The position numbers and the translations under genes are program-made. Source: an uncultured Subdoligranulum sp. (lineage in GTDB: Bacteria; Bacillota; Clostridia; Oscillospirales; Ruminococcaceae). From it: a stretch of 64,000 nucleotides of DNA. Positions 1 to 7,519 of the stretch are shown here, piece after piece (position 1 is the stretch's first letter; each line of letters starts with the position of its first letter). Below the pieces are notes generated by a model. It was not told the origin of the DNA. It ran no database searches and worked only from the letters and a program-made list of their open reading frames with translations. The DNA lies in assembly GCF_963931595.1 (NCBI RefSeq), contig NZ_OZ007030.1, positions 1,542,481-1,606,480 on the forward strand, given 5' to 3'.

Positions 1-269
1 CGCTCGGTGAAGATGGCCCGCTTGCCCAGCTGGCGGCCCAGCTCGTAGGCGTAGACGATGCCGCCCATGGCGGGGCCCACAACCACATCCACGTTGAGTT
101 CCTTCAGCTTCTCGGCCACCGGCGCCATGACCTCGGCGCAGCGGTCGGGATACTGCTGCAGAAACGCCATCTGGCAGTAGGCGCCGGAATGACGGCCGGA
201 CGACAGCAGAAAATGCCCCTCCAGGAAGGCTTCACATTCCTTCAAAACTTCAATTGCTTCTCTCGCCAT
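1..269 (-). CDS. pyrE: Orotate phosphoribosyltransferase (C-terminus beyond window)
   Basis: This enzyme joins orotate and PRPP to make orotidine 5'-phosphate, the fifth step of UMP synthesis in the cytoplasm. The visible 89 residues start MAREAIEVLKECEAFLEGH and include the typical LLSSGRHSGAYCQ segment and VVVGPAMGGIVYAYELGRQ, which belongs to the PRTase core. The ATG at 267-269 is preceded by a strong CAGGAGG, which fixes the start. The gene lies 83 bases after pyrD in the same direction and is the last visible gene of the pyr operon. The 3' part, including the PRPP-binding loop, lies outside the window. Identification is firm although the gene is partial. Confidence 0.93.
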   Translation of the reverse strand, partial: MAREAIEVLKECEAFLEGHFLLSSGRHSGAYCQMAFLQQYPDRCAEVMAPVAEKLKELNVDVVVGPAMGGIVYAYELGRQLGKRAIFTE

Positions 270-301
270 GATAGGTTCCTCCTGTAGTTTCTCTTCCTTT
301 T

Positions 302-330
302 ATCCTAGCACAGTCTGTATATTATTACAA
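302..330 (-). promoter_or_regulatory. Possible internal promoter for pyrE
   Basis: On the minus strand TTGTAA (325-330) and TAGGAT (302-307) are separated by 17 bases and lie just upstream of the pyrE ribosome binding site. The 83-base gap between pyrD and pyrE is large for this otherwise tightly packed operon, which fits a secondary start. The -10 is imperfect, so this is a tentative call. Confidence 0.4.
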
Positions 331-352
331 GATAGATGCATAAAAACTCAAA

Positions 353-1261
353 TCAGCTGCGGGCGCAGCCGCGGATCTCGTCCAGGGTCCTGACGCCGTG
401 GGCATCCATCCACTGGCCGATCTCGGCGGTGATGCGCACACAGGCCTGGGGGTCCAGGAAGTTGGCCGTGCCCACCTGCACCGCGGCCGCGCCGGCCATG
501 ATGAATTCCAGCGCATCCTTGCCGGTGAGGATGCCGCCCAGCCCCACCACGGGGATCTTGACGGCGCCCACTGCCTGCCAGACCATCCGCAGGGCGATGG
601 GGCGCACCGCCGGGCCGGACAGCCCCGCAAAGGTGTTGTTGAACACCGGGCGACGCTTTTCCAGGTCGATGGCGCAGGCCTGGAAGGTGTTGCACAGGCT
701 GATGCCGTCGGCCCCCGCCGCCTCCACCGCCTTGCACATCTCGGGGATGCTCTCCGCCTGGGGGCTGAGCTTGACCACCAGCGGCACCGTGCAGACCTTG
801 CGCACGGCGCTGACCACCTCGCTGGCATCCTGTGCCCGGATACCGAAGGCGAGCCCGCCCTGCTTCACATTGGGGCAGCTGATGTTCAGTTCCAGCACAT
901 CGATGCCGGCGGCGCAGAGCATCTCCACGCCCTCCACATTTTCCTCGATGGTGTGGCCGCCCAGGTTGGCCCAGACGGTGGTGCCGCATTTGCGCATGGC
1001 CGGCAGCTCGTTGTCAATGAAATGCTGTACGCCGGGGTTCTGCAGCCCGATGGAATTCATCAGACCGGAGGGCGTCTCGTAGAGGCGCTCGCCCTCGTTG
1101 CCGGGCTGGCCGTGGAGGGTCAGCCCCTTGCCGGAGATGCCGCCCAGCACCCGCAGGTCCTCGATGTCGGCGTACTCCGGGCCGAAACCAAAGGTACCGG
1201 AAGCGGCGATGACCGGGCCGGCCAAACGCTTGCCGAGAAAATCCACATGCAGGTCTGCCAT
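353..1261 (-). CDS. pyrD: Dihydroorotate dehydrogenase B, catalytic subunit
   Basis: This FMN enzyme oxidises dihydroorotate to orotate and passes electrons through PyrK to NAD+. The 302-residue protein starts MADLHVDFLGKRLAGPV and has the TIM-barrel features of class 1 enzymes. NISCPNVKQGGLAFG around residue 127 carries the active-site cysteine region, and VVGLGGILTGKDALEFIMAG near the C-terminus is the phosphate-binding part. Length is normal for the class 1B type. Its ATG overlaps the pyrK stop codon in an ATGA arrangement, so the two subunits are probably translationally coupled, which agrees with their forming one heterotetramer. Confidence 0.95.
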   Translation of the reverse strand: MADLHVDFLGKRLAGPVIAASGTFGFGPEYADIEDLRVLGGISGKGLTLHGQPGNEGERLYETPSGLMNSIGLQNPGVQHFIDNELPAMRKCGTTVWANLGGHTIEENVEGVEMLCAAGIDVLELNISCPNVKQGGLAFGIRAQDASEVVSAVRKVCTVPLVVKLSPQAESIPEMCKAVEAAGADGISLCNTFQACAIDLEKRRPVFNNTFAGLSGPAVRPIALRMVWQAVGAVKIPVVGLGGILTGKDALEFIMAGAAAVQVGTANFLDPQACVRITAEIGQWMDAHGVRTLDEIRGCARS

Positions 1262-2031
1262 CAGTCAAACACCTCCTCGGCTTTGAATACCGGTCCGTCC
1301 TTGCAGACCGTGCGGGGGCCCACCTTGGTGTGGCAGGTGCAGCCCAGGCAGGCGCCCAGTCCGCAGGCCATCTTCTTTTCCAGGCTGGCCAGGCAGGGCG
1401 TGCCCGCCGCCGCGCAGAGTTTGGCAACACCGCGCATCATGACCATGGGGCCGCAGGTGAGCACCACATCGTAGTTGGCGGCGTCCAGCAGGTCGGTGAC
1501 CAGGCCGTGGTGGCCGTGGGCGCCGGAATCGGTGGCCAGGTGGATGGTGTGGCACCAGGGCACGAAGCTCTCCATGCCGTAGGGCTCATCCCGGAAGCCC
1601 ACGAACAGGTCGGGGCGCACGCCGGCGCGGCAGAGCTGCTTGCAGAGCAGCAGCAGCGGCGCAGTGCCGATGCCGCCGCCTACCACGGCGATTCTCTGAT
1701 ATTGTCCGGCCAGGGCCGCGGCATCAAACCCGTTGCCGCAGGGGCCGGTGACGGTCACCGTCTGGCCCGGCTGCAGGGCCGCCAGCTTCTGGGTGCCCTC
1801 CCCCTTGACCTGATACAGGAAGGTCAGCGCGCCGCTCTGGTTGTCAAAGTCGTGGACGCTGATGGGCCGGGACAGAATGGGGGTGGCGTCGGGCGCCCAG
1901 GCCCGGAGCATATAGAACTGACCGGCATGGGGTTCGTGGCGGGGGTCCTGCCACTGCACCACCAGGCGGCGGATGTCCGGCGCCAGGGCTTCCTGGGCCA
2001 GCACCTGAAGTTTACAGCTTATTGCACTCAC
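1261..2031 (-). CDS. pyrK: Dihydroorotate dehydrogenase B, electron transfer subunit
   Basis: PyrK carries FAD and a 2Fe-2S cluster and moves electrons from PyrD to NAD+. A ferredoxin-reductase FAD domain (with ILSRPISVHDFD) is followed by an NAD domain containing AVVGGGIGTAPLLLL. A C-terminal cysteine cluster CGLGACLGCTCHTK plus a later cysteine supplies the iron-sulfur ligands. I chose the GTG at 2029-2031, giving 256 residues, because GGGAGG sits nine bases upstream; longer frames would run far into pyrF. The gene still overlaps the end of pyrF by 20 bases and overlaps pyrD by four, which indicates coupling along the operon. Confidence 0.93.
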   Translation of the reverse strand: MSAISCKLQVLAQEALAPDIRRLVVQWQDPRHEPHAGQFYMLRAWAPDATPILSRPISVHDFDNQSGALTFLYQVKGEGTQKLAALQPGQTVTVTGPCGNGFDAAALAGQYQRIAVVGGGIGTAPLLLLCKQLCRAGVRPDLFVGFRDEPYGMESFVPWCHTIHLATDSGAHGHHGLVTDLLDAANYDVVLTCGPMVMMRGVAKLCAAAGTPCLASLEKKMACGLGACLGCTCHTKVGPRTVCKDGPVFKAEEVFD

Positions 2032-2872
2032 TCTGGATATCCTCCCGCATACGCACGCATTCGTTGTAAGCGGCCTCGTCAAAGGCCACGCCGGGCTGCT
2101 TCTTGTAGGCCAGCAGGATGCCGCGGCTGGAATTGACCACGCCGCCGTTGCCCTTGGTCAGGTACTGGGCGATGTCGGCCGCCTTGCCGCCCTGGGCACC
2201 GTAGCCGGGGATCAGGAAGAAGGTGTTCTTGTAGGCCGTGCGGATGGCGGTGGCTTCCTCGGTGTAGGTGCCGCCGATGACCAGACCCACGCTGGAATAG
2301 CCGTGCTCGCCCATGTAATCCTTGCCCAACTCGGTGAGGCTGTCGCCCACCAGGTCGTAGATGTGGCGGCCGTCGGCCAGTTTCTGGTACTCAAAATCCT
2401 TGGCGCCGGGGTTGGAGGTGCGGCAGAGCACAAACACGCCCTTGCCCTGCTCCTTGCAGTAGGGCAGATAGGGGCTGATGGAGTCAAGACCCATGTAGGG
2501 GGCCAGCGTGACGATGTCGGCTTCGAAGTCGCCGGTGAAGTGGGCCTTGGCGTACATCTCGGCGGTCTTGGCGATGTCGCCCCGCTTGATGTCGGCAATG
2601 ACCGGCAGGCCGGTGGCCCGCGCCATCTTCAGCGTCTCGGCGTAGGCGCGCATACCGTCCAGACCCAGGGATTCATAGTAGGCGATCTGCACCTTGTAGC
2701 AGCCCGCCACACCCTTGGTGGCGGCAATCAGCGCGCGGTTGAATTCCACCACATTCTCCCCTGCCGTCTTGGCGGTGTCGGTGGTGGGCAGGTAGCTGAT
2801 CTCGGTGTCCAGACCCACGCAGACAGGGCCGTTGGCCGCGACGCTCTCGTACAGTTTATCCATGTTGGTCAT
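2012..2872 (-). CDS. pyrF: Orotidine 5'-phosphate decarboxylase
   Basis: It decarboxylates OMP to UMP, the last step of de novo pyrimidine synthesis. The 286-residue length and the IADIKRGDIAKTAEMYA segment around residue 95, with the catalytic Lys/Asp array, match the longer PyrF subfamily rather than the 230-residue type. SNPGAKDFEYQ and LIPGYGAQGGKAADI are further family signatures. The gene starts 27 bases after the pyrC stop and runs into the pyrK start. No disruption is seen. Confidence 0.95.
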   Translation of the reverse strand: MTNMDKLYESVAANGPVCVGLDTEISYLPTTDTAKTAGENVVEFNRALIAATKGVAGCYKVQIAYYESLGLDGMRAYAETLKMARATGLPVIADIKRGDIAKTAEMYAKAHFTGDFEADIVTLAPYMGLDSISPYLPYCKEQGKGVFVLCRTSNPGAKDFEYQKLADGRHIYDLVGDSLTELGKDYMGEHGYSSVGLVIGGTYTEEATAIRTAYKNTFFLIPGYGAQGGKAADIAQYLTKGNGGVVNSSRGILLAYKKQPGVAFDEAAYNECVRMREDIQSECNKL

Positions 2873-2899
2873 GATGGTTCCCCCGTTCTTTTCTCGTTG

Positions 2900-4090
2900 T
2901 TATTCCTCAATCTGAAAGGTGACCTTGCCGCCCTTGATGGTGGTGATGACCTTGCCGTAGAGATAGGCACCGTCGTAGGGGCAGTTCTTGCTCTTGCTGT
3001 GCAGCTCCGAGGCGTCCACCTGGTACATGTGGTCCAGGTCCACCAGCACCACATCGGCGTCGTAGCCGGGCTGCAGCAGACCCTTATGGTCCGCCAGGCC
3101 CATCACGGTGGCCGGGCCGGCGCTCATCAGGAAGCTGAGCAGCTCCAGCGGCAGGCACTGTTCCCGGCAGAGCTTGGTGTAGCAGACGCCGAAAGCGGTC
3201 TCCAGCCCCACCATGCCGGCGGCGCCCTTTTCCTTCTCCTCCGCGGTGTGGGGGGCGTGGTCGGTGCCGATGCAGGTGACGGTGCCGTCCTTGATGGCCT
3301 CGATCAGCGCCGCCACATCATCCACCTTGCGGATGGGCGGGTTGACCTTGTACTGCAGGCGGCTGTCATCGAACCACAGGTGGTGGGGCGTCACTTCGCA
3401 GCTGACCCGCGCGCCCCGCATCCGGCTCACCCGGATGGCGTCCACCGCCTCCTTGGTGGAGACGTGGCACATGTGCAGCCGGGTGCCGTAGTACTCGGCC
3501 AGGTGGCAGTTGCGCACCGTCTCGATGTTCTCCGCCAGGCGGTAGTCCCAGGGGCTGATGTCGCTGTCCTCCGCGTGGGACATGACCGTCAGGCCCCGCT
3601 CGGTGGCCAGGGCAAAGACCCGGGCCATCACCGCGTTGTTCATGACGCCGTGGCCGTCCTCGGTGATGAACCTGATATCGTCGGGCAGAGTGGCCAGGTG
3701 ATCGATGGTCTTGCCGTCAAAGTCCCTGGTGATGGAAACCGTCTGGTTGGCATCGCACAGACCGATGCGTTTGGCTTCCGCCTCCACCGCGTGGGCGATC
3801 TCCGCCGAGGAACACACCGGCTTGGTGTTGGGCATCAGATTTACGAAGGTGTAGCCGCCCGCGGCAGCCGCCGCAGAACCGGTGGCGATGTCTTCCTTGT
3901 ACTCAAAGCCCGGCGTGCGCCAATGGCAGTGGGTATCGATGAAGGCGGGCAGCACCGTGCGGCCCTTGGCATCCAGCACTTCCTCCCCGTCCGGCACCAG
4001 AAGTCCCAGGCCCACGGCGGCAATTTTGCCGTCGCGCAGCCAGAGTTCCACCGGCTTCCCGTTATAGTCTTTTGCGTTGCGGATCAGCAT
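2900..4090 (-). CDS. pyrC: Dihydroorotase
   Basis: This amidohydrolase cyclises carbamoyl aspartate to dihydroorotate. The 396-residue protein has the N-terminal metal motif DTHCHWRTPG (residues about 52-61), then LHMCHVST, CEVTPHHL and IGTDHAPH, the metal and substrate positions of the type I dihydroorotase/allantoinase group. MLIRNAKDYNGKPVELWLRDGK is the usual start for the family, and an AGGAGG lies just upstream. It is the first structural gene after the leader and attenuator, so control there should affect the whole pathway segment. No carbamoylase genes (pyrB, pyrAA/AB) are in view. Confidence 0.93.
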   Translation of the reverse strand: MLIRNAKDYNGKPVELWLRDGKIAAVGLGLLVPDGEEVLDAKGRTVLPAFIDTHCHWRTPGFEYKEDIATGSAAAAAGGYTFVNLMPNTKPVCSSAEIAHAVEAEAKRIGLCDANQTVSITRDFDGKTIDHLATLPDDIRFITEDGHGVMNNAVMARVFALATERGLTVMSHAEDSDISPWDYRLAENIETVRNCHLAEYYGTRLHMCHVSTKEAVDAIRVSRMRGARVSCEVTPHHLWFDDSRLQYKVNPPIRKVDDVAALIEAIKDGTVTCIGTDHAPHTAEEKEKGAAGMVGLETAFGVCYTKLCREQCLPLELLSFLMSAGPATVMGLADHKGLLQPGYDADVVLVDLDHMYQVDASELHSKSKNCPYDGAYLYGKVITTIKGGKVTFQIEE

Positions 4091-4143
4091 GGCAAGACCT
4101 CCTGTTTTTCTTGGCGGCGCCCCACGCGATTCGGCGTGCGGGC

Positions 4144-4175
4144 AAAAAAAAACTTTTCCCGAAAAAGGGAAAAGT
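4144..4175 (-). terminator. Attenuator hairpin in the pyr leader
   Basis: Read on the minus strand, a perfect nine-base stem (ACTTTTCCC with GGGAAAAGT, loop of six) is followed by nine T. It lies between the pyr promoter and pyrC, about 55 bases before pyrC. A full intrinsic terminator at this place means most transcripts could end before the operon, so it is read as a regulatory attenuator. Its first stem base is also the last-codon region of the leader reading frame. Confidence 0.8.
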
Positions 4176-4252
4176 CAAAAAGCAATACCCCGTGCAGTGC
4201 CGGGAAAGAACACCCCACCGTAGATTTTGAAGCTGGCAGAACAGCTCATCAT
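4175..4252 (-). CDS. Putative 25-residue leader peptide of the pyr operon
   Basis: A short frame beginning MMSCSASFKIYGG and ending in TGA at 4175-4177 starts about 28 bases after the predicted transcription start. GGGGAGAGG lies eight bases before its ATG, a credible ribosome binding site. The stop codon touches the base of the attenuator stem, and a T-rich run (CTTTTTGACTTTT) precedes the hairpin. This geometry resembles UTP-sensitive coupled attenuation as in enterobacterial pyrBI. The GAGAGG could instead be part of a PyrR-binding loop, in which case the peptide may be incidental. The frame and spacing are seen; the function is inferred. Confidence 0.5.
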   Translation of the reverse strand: MMSCSASFKIYGGVFFPGTARGIAF

Positions 4253-4286
4253 ACGGCGCACCTCTCCCCTTACACAGATTTTACTT

Positions 4287-4315
4287 ATTGTACCATGCCG
4301 GACCGTCAGTGTCAA
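4287..4315 (-). promoter_or_regulatory. pyr operon promoter
   Basis: TTGACA (4310-4315) and TACAAT (4287-4292) on the minus strand are separated by exactly 17 bases, a near-consensus sigma-A promoter. Transcription would begin near 4280 and run through the leader peptide and attenuator into pyrC. Confidence 0.85.
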
Positions 4316-4408
4316 TGCAAAGCGGTCCTTTCCGCATCGAGGGATTTTATGGATTTTTGCGTCAACTTTTGGACATTTTGACAAAAATACACGTCCCTGT
4401 CCGGATGA

Positions 4409-4437
4409 TTGCCTTTTACGGCAAAGTGTGCTAGTAT
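4409..4437 (+). promoter_or_regulatory. cysE promoter
   Basis: TTGCCT (4409-4414), a 17-base spacer and TAGTAT (4432-4437) lie about 40 bases before the cysE start. The region 4316-4408 between the two divergent promoters holds no further gene. Confidence 0.6.
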
Positions 4438-4477
4438 TTAGATATGTATCGCTTGGTTTTAGGGAAAGGAAATCATC

Positions 4478-5149
4478 ATGGGTCTTTGGGAAGACGCAAA
4501 AAACATCCGGGATAAGGACCCCGCCGCCCGCAACGTGCTGGAGGTCATCATCCTGTACCCCGGTTTTCACGTGCTGGTCACGCACCGCATCGCACATTTT
4601 CTCTATCAGAAGAAGCTGTTCTTCATTGCCCGGCTCATCAGCCAGGTCTCCCGCCATCTGACCGGCATCGAGATTCACCCCGGCGCCAAGATCGGCCACA
4701 AGCTGTTCATCGACCACGGCATGGGCATCGTCTTCGGCGAAACCACCGAGATCGGCGACAACTGCACCATCTACCACGGCGTGACGCTGGGCGGCACCGG
4801 CAAGGATACCGGCAAGCGCCACCCCACGCTGGGCAACAACGTGCTGGTGGGCGCCGGCGCTAAGGTGCTGGGCCCCGTCTACATCGGCGACAACGTCCGT
4901 GTGGGCGCCGGCAGCGTGGTCCTGAAGAATCTGCCTGCCAACGCCACCGCCGTGGGCGTACCCGCCGAGGTGGTGCGGGTGGGCAACATCAAGTGCTGCC
5001 CCGCCGACGACCTGGACCAGCAGGCCCTGCCCGACATCCTCAACAACCGCATCAACGAGCTGGAGGCGCGCCTGAGCCGGATGGAGGCCAAGCTTCAGGG
5101 CGAATACCCGCCCGACAAACCCGCCCCTGCTCCCACTGCCAAACCGTAA
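4478..5149 (+). CDS. cysE: Serine O-acetyltransferase
   Basis: It transfers acetyl from acetyl-CoA to L-serine, giving O-acetylserine for cysteine synthesis. The 223 residues begin MGLWEDAKNIRDKDPAARN. An alpha-helical N-terminal part of about 65 residues is followed by a left-handed beta-helix of hexapeptide repeats with HPGAKIGHKLFIDHGMGIVF and the GVTLGGTGKDTGKRHPTLG loop, which carries the catalytic histidine region of the SAT family. The shorter N-terminal helical domain is usual in Gram-positives. AAAGGAAA is the ribosome binding site. It has its own promoter and terminator, so it appears to be a single-gene unit. Confidence 0.93.
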   Translation: MGLWEDAKNIRDKDPAARNVLEVIILYPGFHVLVTHRIAHFLYQKKLFFIARLISQVSRHLTGIEIHPGAKIGHKLFIDHGMGIVFGETTEIGDNCTIYHGVTLGGTGKDTGKRHPTLGNNVLVGAGAKVLGPVYIGDNVRVGAGSVVLKNLPANATAVGVPAEVVRVGNIKCCPADDLDQQALPDILNNRINELEARLSRMEAKLQGEYPPDKPAPAPTAKP

Positions 5150-5154
5150 CCGCC

Positions 5155-5182
5155 GCACAGGGTTCTGCCCTGTGCTTTTTTT
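5155..5182 (+). terminator. cysE terminator
   Basis: GCACAGGG and CCCTGTGC form a stem with a short TTCTG loop, followed by seven T. Confidence 0.85.
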
Positions 5183-5299
5183 GTGGCAAATTCCCGCCGG
5201 GGGCCGTTTGAACCGAACCAGTAAAAACAGACAATAGACAAAATCCCCCTGATGTAGGAAAATGGAAGTACTATGCCGGCTGGCTGCCTCTTTTTTGTT

Positions 5300-6172
5300 T
5301 CAGGAGACTTTCTCGTCGTTTTTGCCCAGTTCCAGGCGGCGGAAGCCTTCGCCCTGCACCTCGTTGGACTGCAGCATGATGATGAAGCAGCCGGGGTCCA
5401 GCGTCTGCATGGCGTGCTCGATCTCGTAGAGCTGCTTGTTGGAACAGGCGCAGAGCACCACGTCCTTGGGCTGGCCGCCGTAGCCGCCCCGCCCCTGCAG
5501 GATCGTGGAGCCGCGGTCGGCCACCCGGTCGATCTCCTCGCAGGCCGCCTTGCCGTCATCGGTGACGATGAGGGCAAGCATGGAGGAGGAGAAACCGAAC
5601 ATCATCTTGTTGATGACCGCCGCCACAATAAAGTTGAACATCAGACCGTAGATGATGGAATCCACATCCCGGAAGACCACCCCGTTGAGCAGGATGACCG
5701 CCAGCGCCGCACCGAAGGTCAGGTTGCCGAAGGGCAGATGGGGCCGCTTGGCCTTGATGGCCATCGTGATGAAATCCATGCCGCCGGTGCTGGAATTCTG
5801 CATGTAGATCAGCGCATCGCCGATGCCGCCCACCACGCCGCCGCAGATGGTGGCCAGCAGACGGTTGCCGGTGTACACCGGCATGACCGGCAGCAGGTAG
5901 TCGGTGAAGACGGCGAAGAGAATCATGCAGCGCAAACTGCGCAGCAGGAAGGACCGGCCCAGCAGCTTGTAGCTTAAAATGACGATGGGCACATTGATCA
6001 GCACGTTGCTCAGGCCCATGGGCAGGCCGAACAGGCGGTACAGGATGGCGGAGATACCGGCGATGCCGGTGACAGGCACCTCCGCCGCCACCGCGAAGCT
6101 GTAGATGCCCGCCGCCGAAATGAAACAGCCCAGGATTTCCAGCAGCAGGTTGACGGTCTTGTTCTGGGTCAT
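5300..6172 (-). CDS. YitT-family membrane protein (DUF161/DUF2179)
   Basis: The 290-residue protein has five or so hydrophobic segments in its first 190 residues (for example AVAAEVPVTGIAGISAILYR and VSPGLSN-like GLPMGLSNVLINVP) and a soluble C-terminal domain containing VADRGSTILQGRGGYGGQPKDV, the DUF2179 signature. YitT proteins are widespread in Firmicutes and their substrate is unknown. I chose MTQNKTVNLLLEIL at 6170-6172 because AGGAGG lies eight bases upstream. It sits alone between cysE and the lipoprotein gene on the minus strand. No clear terminator was found after its stop. Confidence 0.85.
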   Translation of the reverse strand: MTQNKTVNLLLEILGCFISAAGIYSFAVAAEVPVTGIAGISAILYRLFGLPMGLSNVLINVPIVILSYKLLGRSFLLRSLRCMILFAVFTDYLLPVMPVYTGNRLLATICGGVVGGIGDALIYMQNSSTGGMDFITMAIKAKRPHLPFGNLTFGAALAVILLNGVVFRDVDSIIYGLMFNFIVAAVINKMMFGFSSSMLALIVTDDGKAACEEIDRVADRGSTILQGRGGYGGQPKDVVLCACSNKQLYEIEHAMQTLDPGCFIIMLQSNEVQGEGFRRLELGKNDEKVS

Positions 6173-6191
6173 GGCGTTCCTCCTTTTCCAA

Positions 6192-6226
6192 GAAAAAGAC
6201 CGGGGGCATTCCATGATGCTCCCGGC
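6192..6226 (-). terminator. Terminator of the lipoprotein gene
   Basis: On the minus strand CCGGGAGCAT and ATGCCCCCGG pair with one mismatch around a CATGGA loop and are followed by TCTTTTTCTT, just after the lipoprotein stop. Confidence 0.65.
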
Positions 6227-6237
6227 CAAGTTCAGTC

Positions 6238-7380
6238 TCAGACGTTCTTTTTAATTTTGGAGGCGCTGTAGGTCTTCATGGCGCCTTCGTTCAGTGCGTG
6301 GGGCAGCGCGGCGCCGTCCGCGTAGAATTCATTCATCAGTTCTTCGCTCTTCATGGCGGTCAGCAGATCGTACATGCTTGTCAGCTGGGCGATGGTGTAG
6401 GTCTTGAACGGATCGATCCGGCGCGCCACCAGCAGCATCGTGCCCAGATCCACCACCGTCCACTGGTTCATGCCCGCCTCGTCCAGCGGGTCGGTGAGGT
6501 TGTTGTACTCATCATCCCCGTAGGTGGACAGATCATCCGGCGTATACAGCCGGGAGCTGGCATAATACAGGGCCTGGGTGGCATCCTCCATCGTGGCGCC
6601 CATCACTTCCATGGCCTGGGGCACGTAGGTGGAAGCCGCCTCATACAGCGCGCTGCTGGAGGTGGTGGCGCTGTCGGCCTCCTGGCTCAGCTCATCGCGG
6701 CACTGTTCCGCCAGCGCCTGCAGCTGGGCCTTCTGGTCGTCGTCCGCCATGGTGTAGGTGTTGTAATCCACCAGCGGGATCTCCACGCTCTCGATGTAGT
6801 AGCAGGAGTTATTCACAAAATCGGTGTATTCCTCATCGCTTACCGGCTCGGTACCGTCCGGGCCGTAGACCAGCTGCAGGATCGTGCTGGCCTTCTGGGC
6901 ATTCGTCAGGTAGCTCGTCAGGCTGGTTTTGCCGATGCCGTTGGCCTCGTAGAGATCCCCGTTGGACTCCCACATGCTGTCCGCATTGTCGGCTACTTCC
7001 GAGGTGGCGGCATCTTCCAGCGTGGCACCCAGTTCCGCGAACTTGGTTTCCACCGCCGCGTAATACTCGATGGCCCGCATGGTCAGCTTTTCAATGTACT
7101 CCGCACCGGTGGCCGTGACTTCCTCGTCCCCGATGGTGCCGGTGCACTCCGCCTTCAGGACGGCCTTCACGTCGTTGGCGGTCTCCCCGGTGGCGAGATC
7201 CGCCAGGCCGGACGCCGTGTTATATGCATTATACTGGGCCAGCAGATACACACCCGCCGGGATTTCCACATCCCCGATGGTGCCCACACTGGACGGCGTG
7301 GACAGATTGCAGCCCGCCAGCGTCAGCAGCATGGAACCGGCCATGCCCAGGCTCAGCAGTTTGGTCTTGATCGAACGCAT
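6238..7380 (-). CDS. Lipoprotein, SurA/PrsA-like N-terminal organisation
   Basis: The 380-residue protein begins MRSIKTKLLSLGMAGSMLL and has a lipobox LTLAGC, so Cys24 should be lipidated and the protein anchored outside the membrane. The mature part is acidic and helical. GDVEIPAGVYLLAQYNAYN near the lipidation site resembles the opening of SurA/PrsA-type chaperone lipoproteins, but I see no intact parvulin domain, so isomerase activity is doubtful. It has its own promoter and terminator. Function is inferred only from the domain shape. Confidence 0.7.
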   Translation of the reverse strand: MRSIKTKLLSLGMAGSMLLTLAGCNLSTPSSVGTIGDVEIPAGVYLLAQYNAYNTASGLADLATGETANDVKAVLKAECTGTIGDEEVTATGAEYIEKLTMRAIEYYAAVETKFAELGATLEDAATSEVADNADSMWESNGDLYEANGIGKTSLTSYLTNAQKASTILQLVYGPDGTEPVSDEEYTDFVNNSCYYIESVEIPLVDYNTYTMADDDQKAQLQALAEQCRDELSQEADSATTSSSALYEAASTYVPQAMEVMGATMEDATQALYYASSRLYTPDDLSTYGDDEYNNLTDPLDEAGMNQWTVVDLGTMLLVARRIDPFKTYTIAQLTSMYDLLTAMKSEELMNEFYADGAALPHALNEGAMKTYSASKIKKNV

Positions 7381-7437
7381 AGAGAATTCTCCCCTTTAAT
7401 AAACTCTCCTGCGGCACAGTGCCGCAACATAAATGCT

Positions 7438-7466
7438 ATTATACCGCGTTTGACCGCACATTGCAA
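7438..7466 (-). promoter_or_regulatory. Lipoprotein gene promoter (shares -35 with ung)
   Basis: Minus-strand TTGCAA (7461-7466), 17-base spacer, TATAAT (7438-7443). The -35 hexamer is self-complementary and is also correctly placed for the divergent ung promoter. Confidence 0.75.
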
Positions 7467-7489
7467 GCCCTGCCTTCCTGTGGTATACT
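7461..7489 (+). promoter_or_regulatory. ung promoter (shares -35 with the lipoprotein gene)
   Basis: Plus-strand TTGCAA (7461-7466), 17-base spacer, TATACT (7484-7489). Transcription would start near 7496, which excludes the ATG at 7502 as a well-supported start for ung. Confidence 0.75.
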
Positions 7490-7519
7490 GGTGAAAATTC
7501 TATGGAAGGAAGATCGTTT

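Noticed and set aside
2303..4381. 692-residue open frame opposite pyrF and pyrC
   Set aside because: Shadow of two certain genes; it also runs across the pyr promoter and attenuator.
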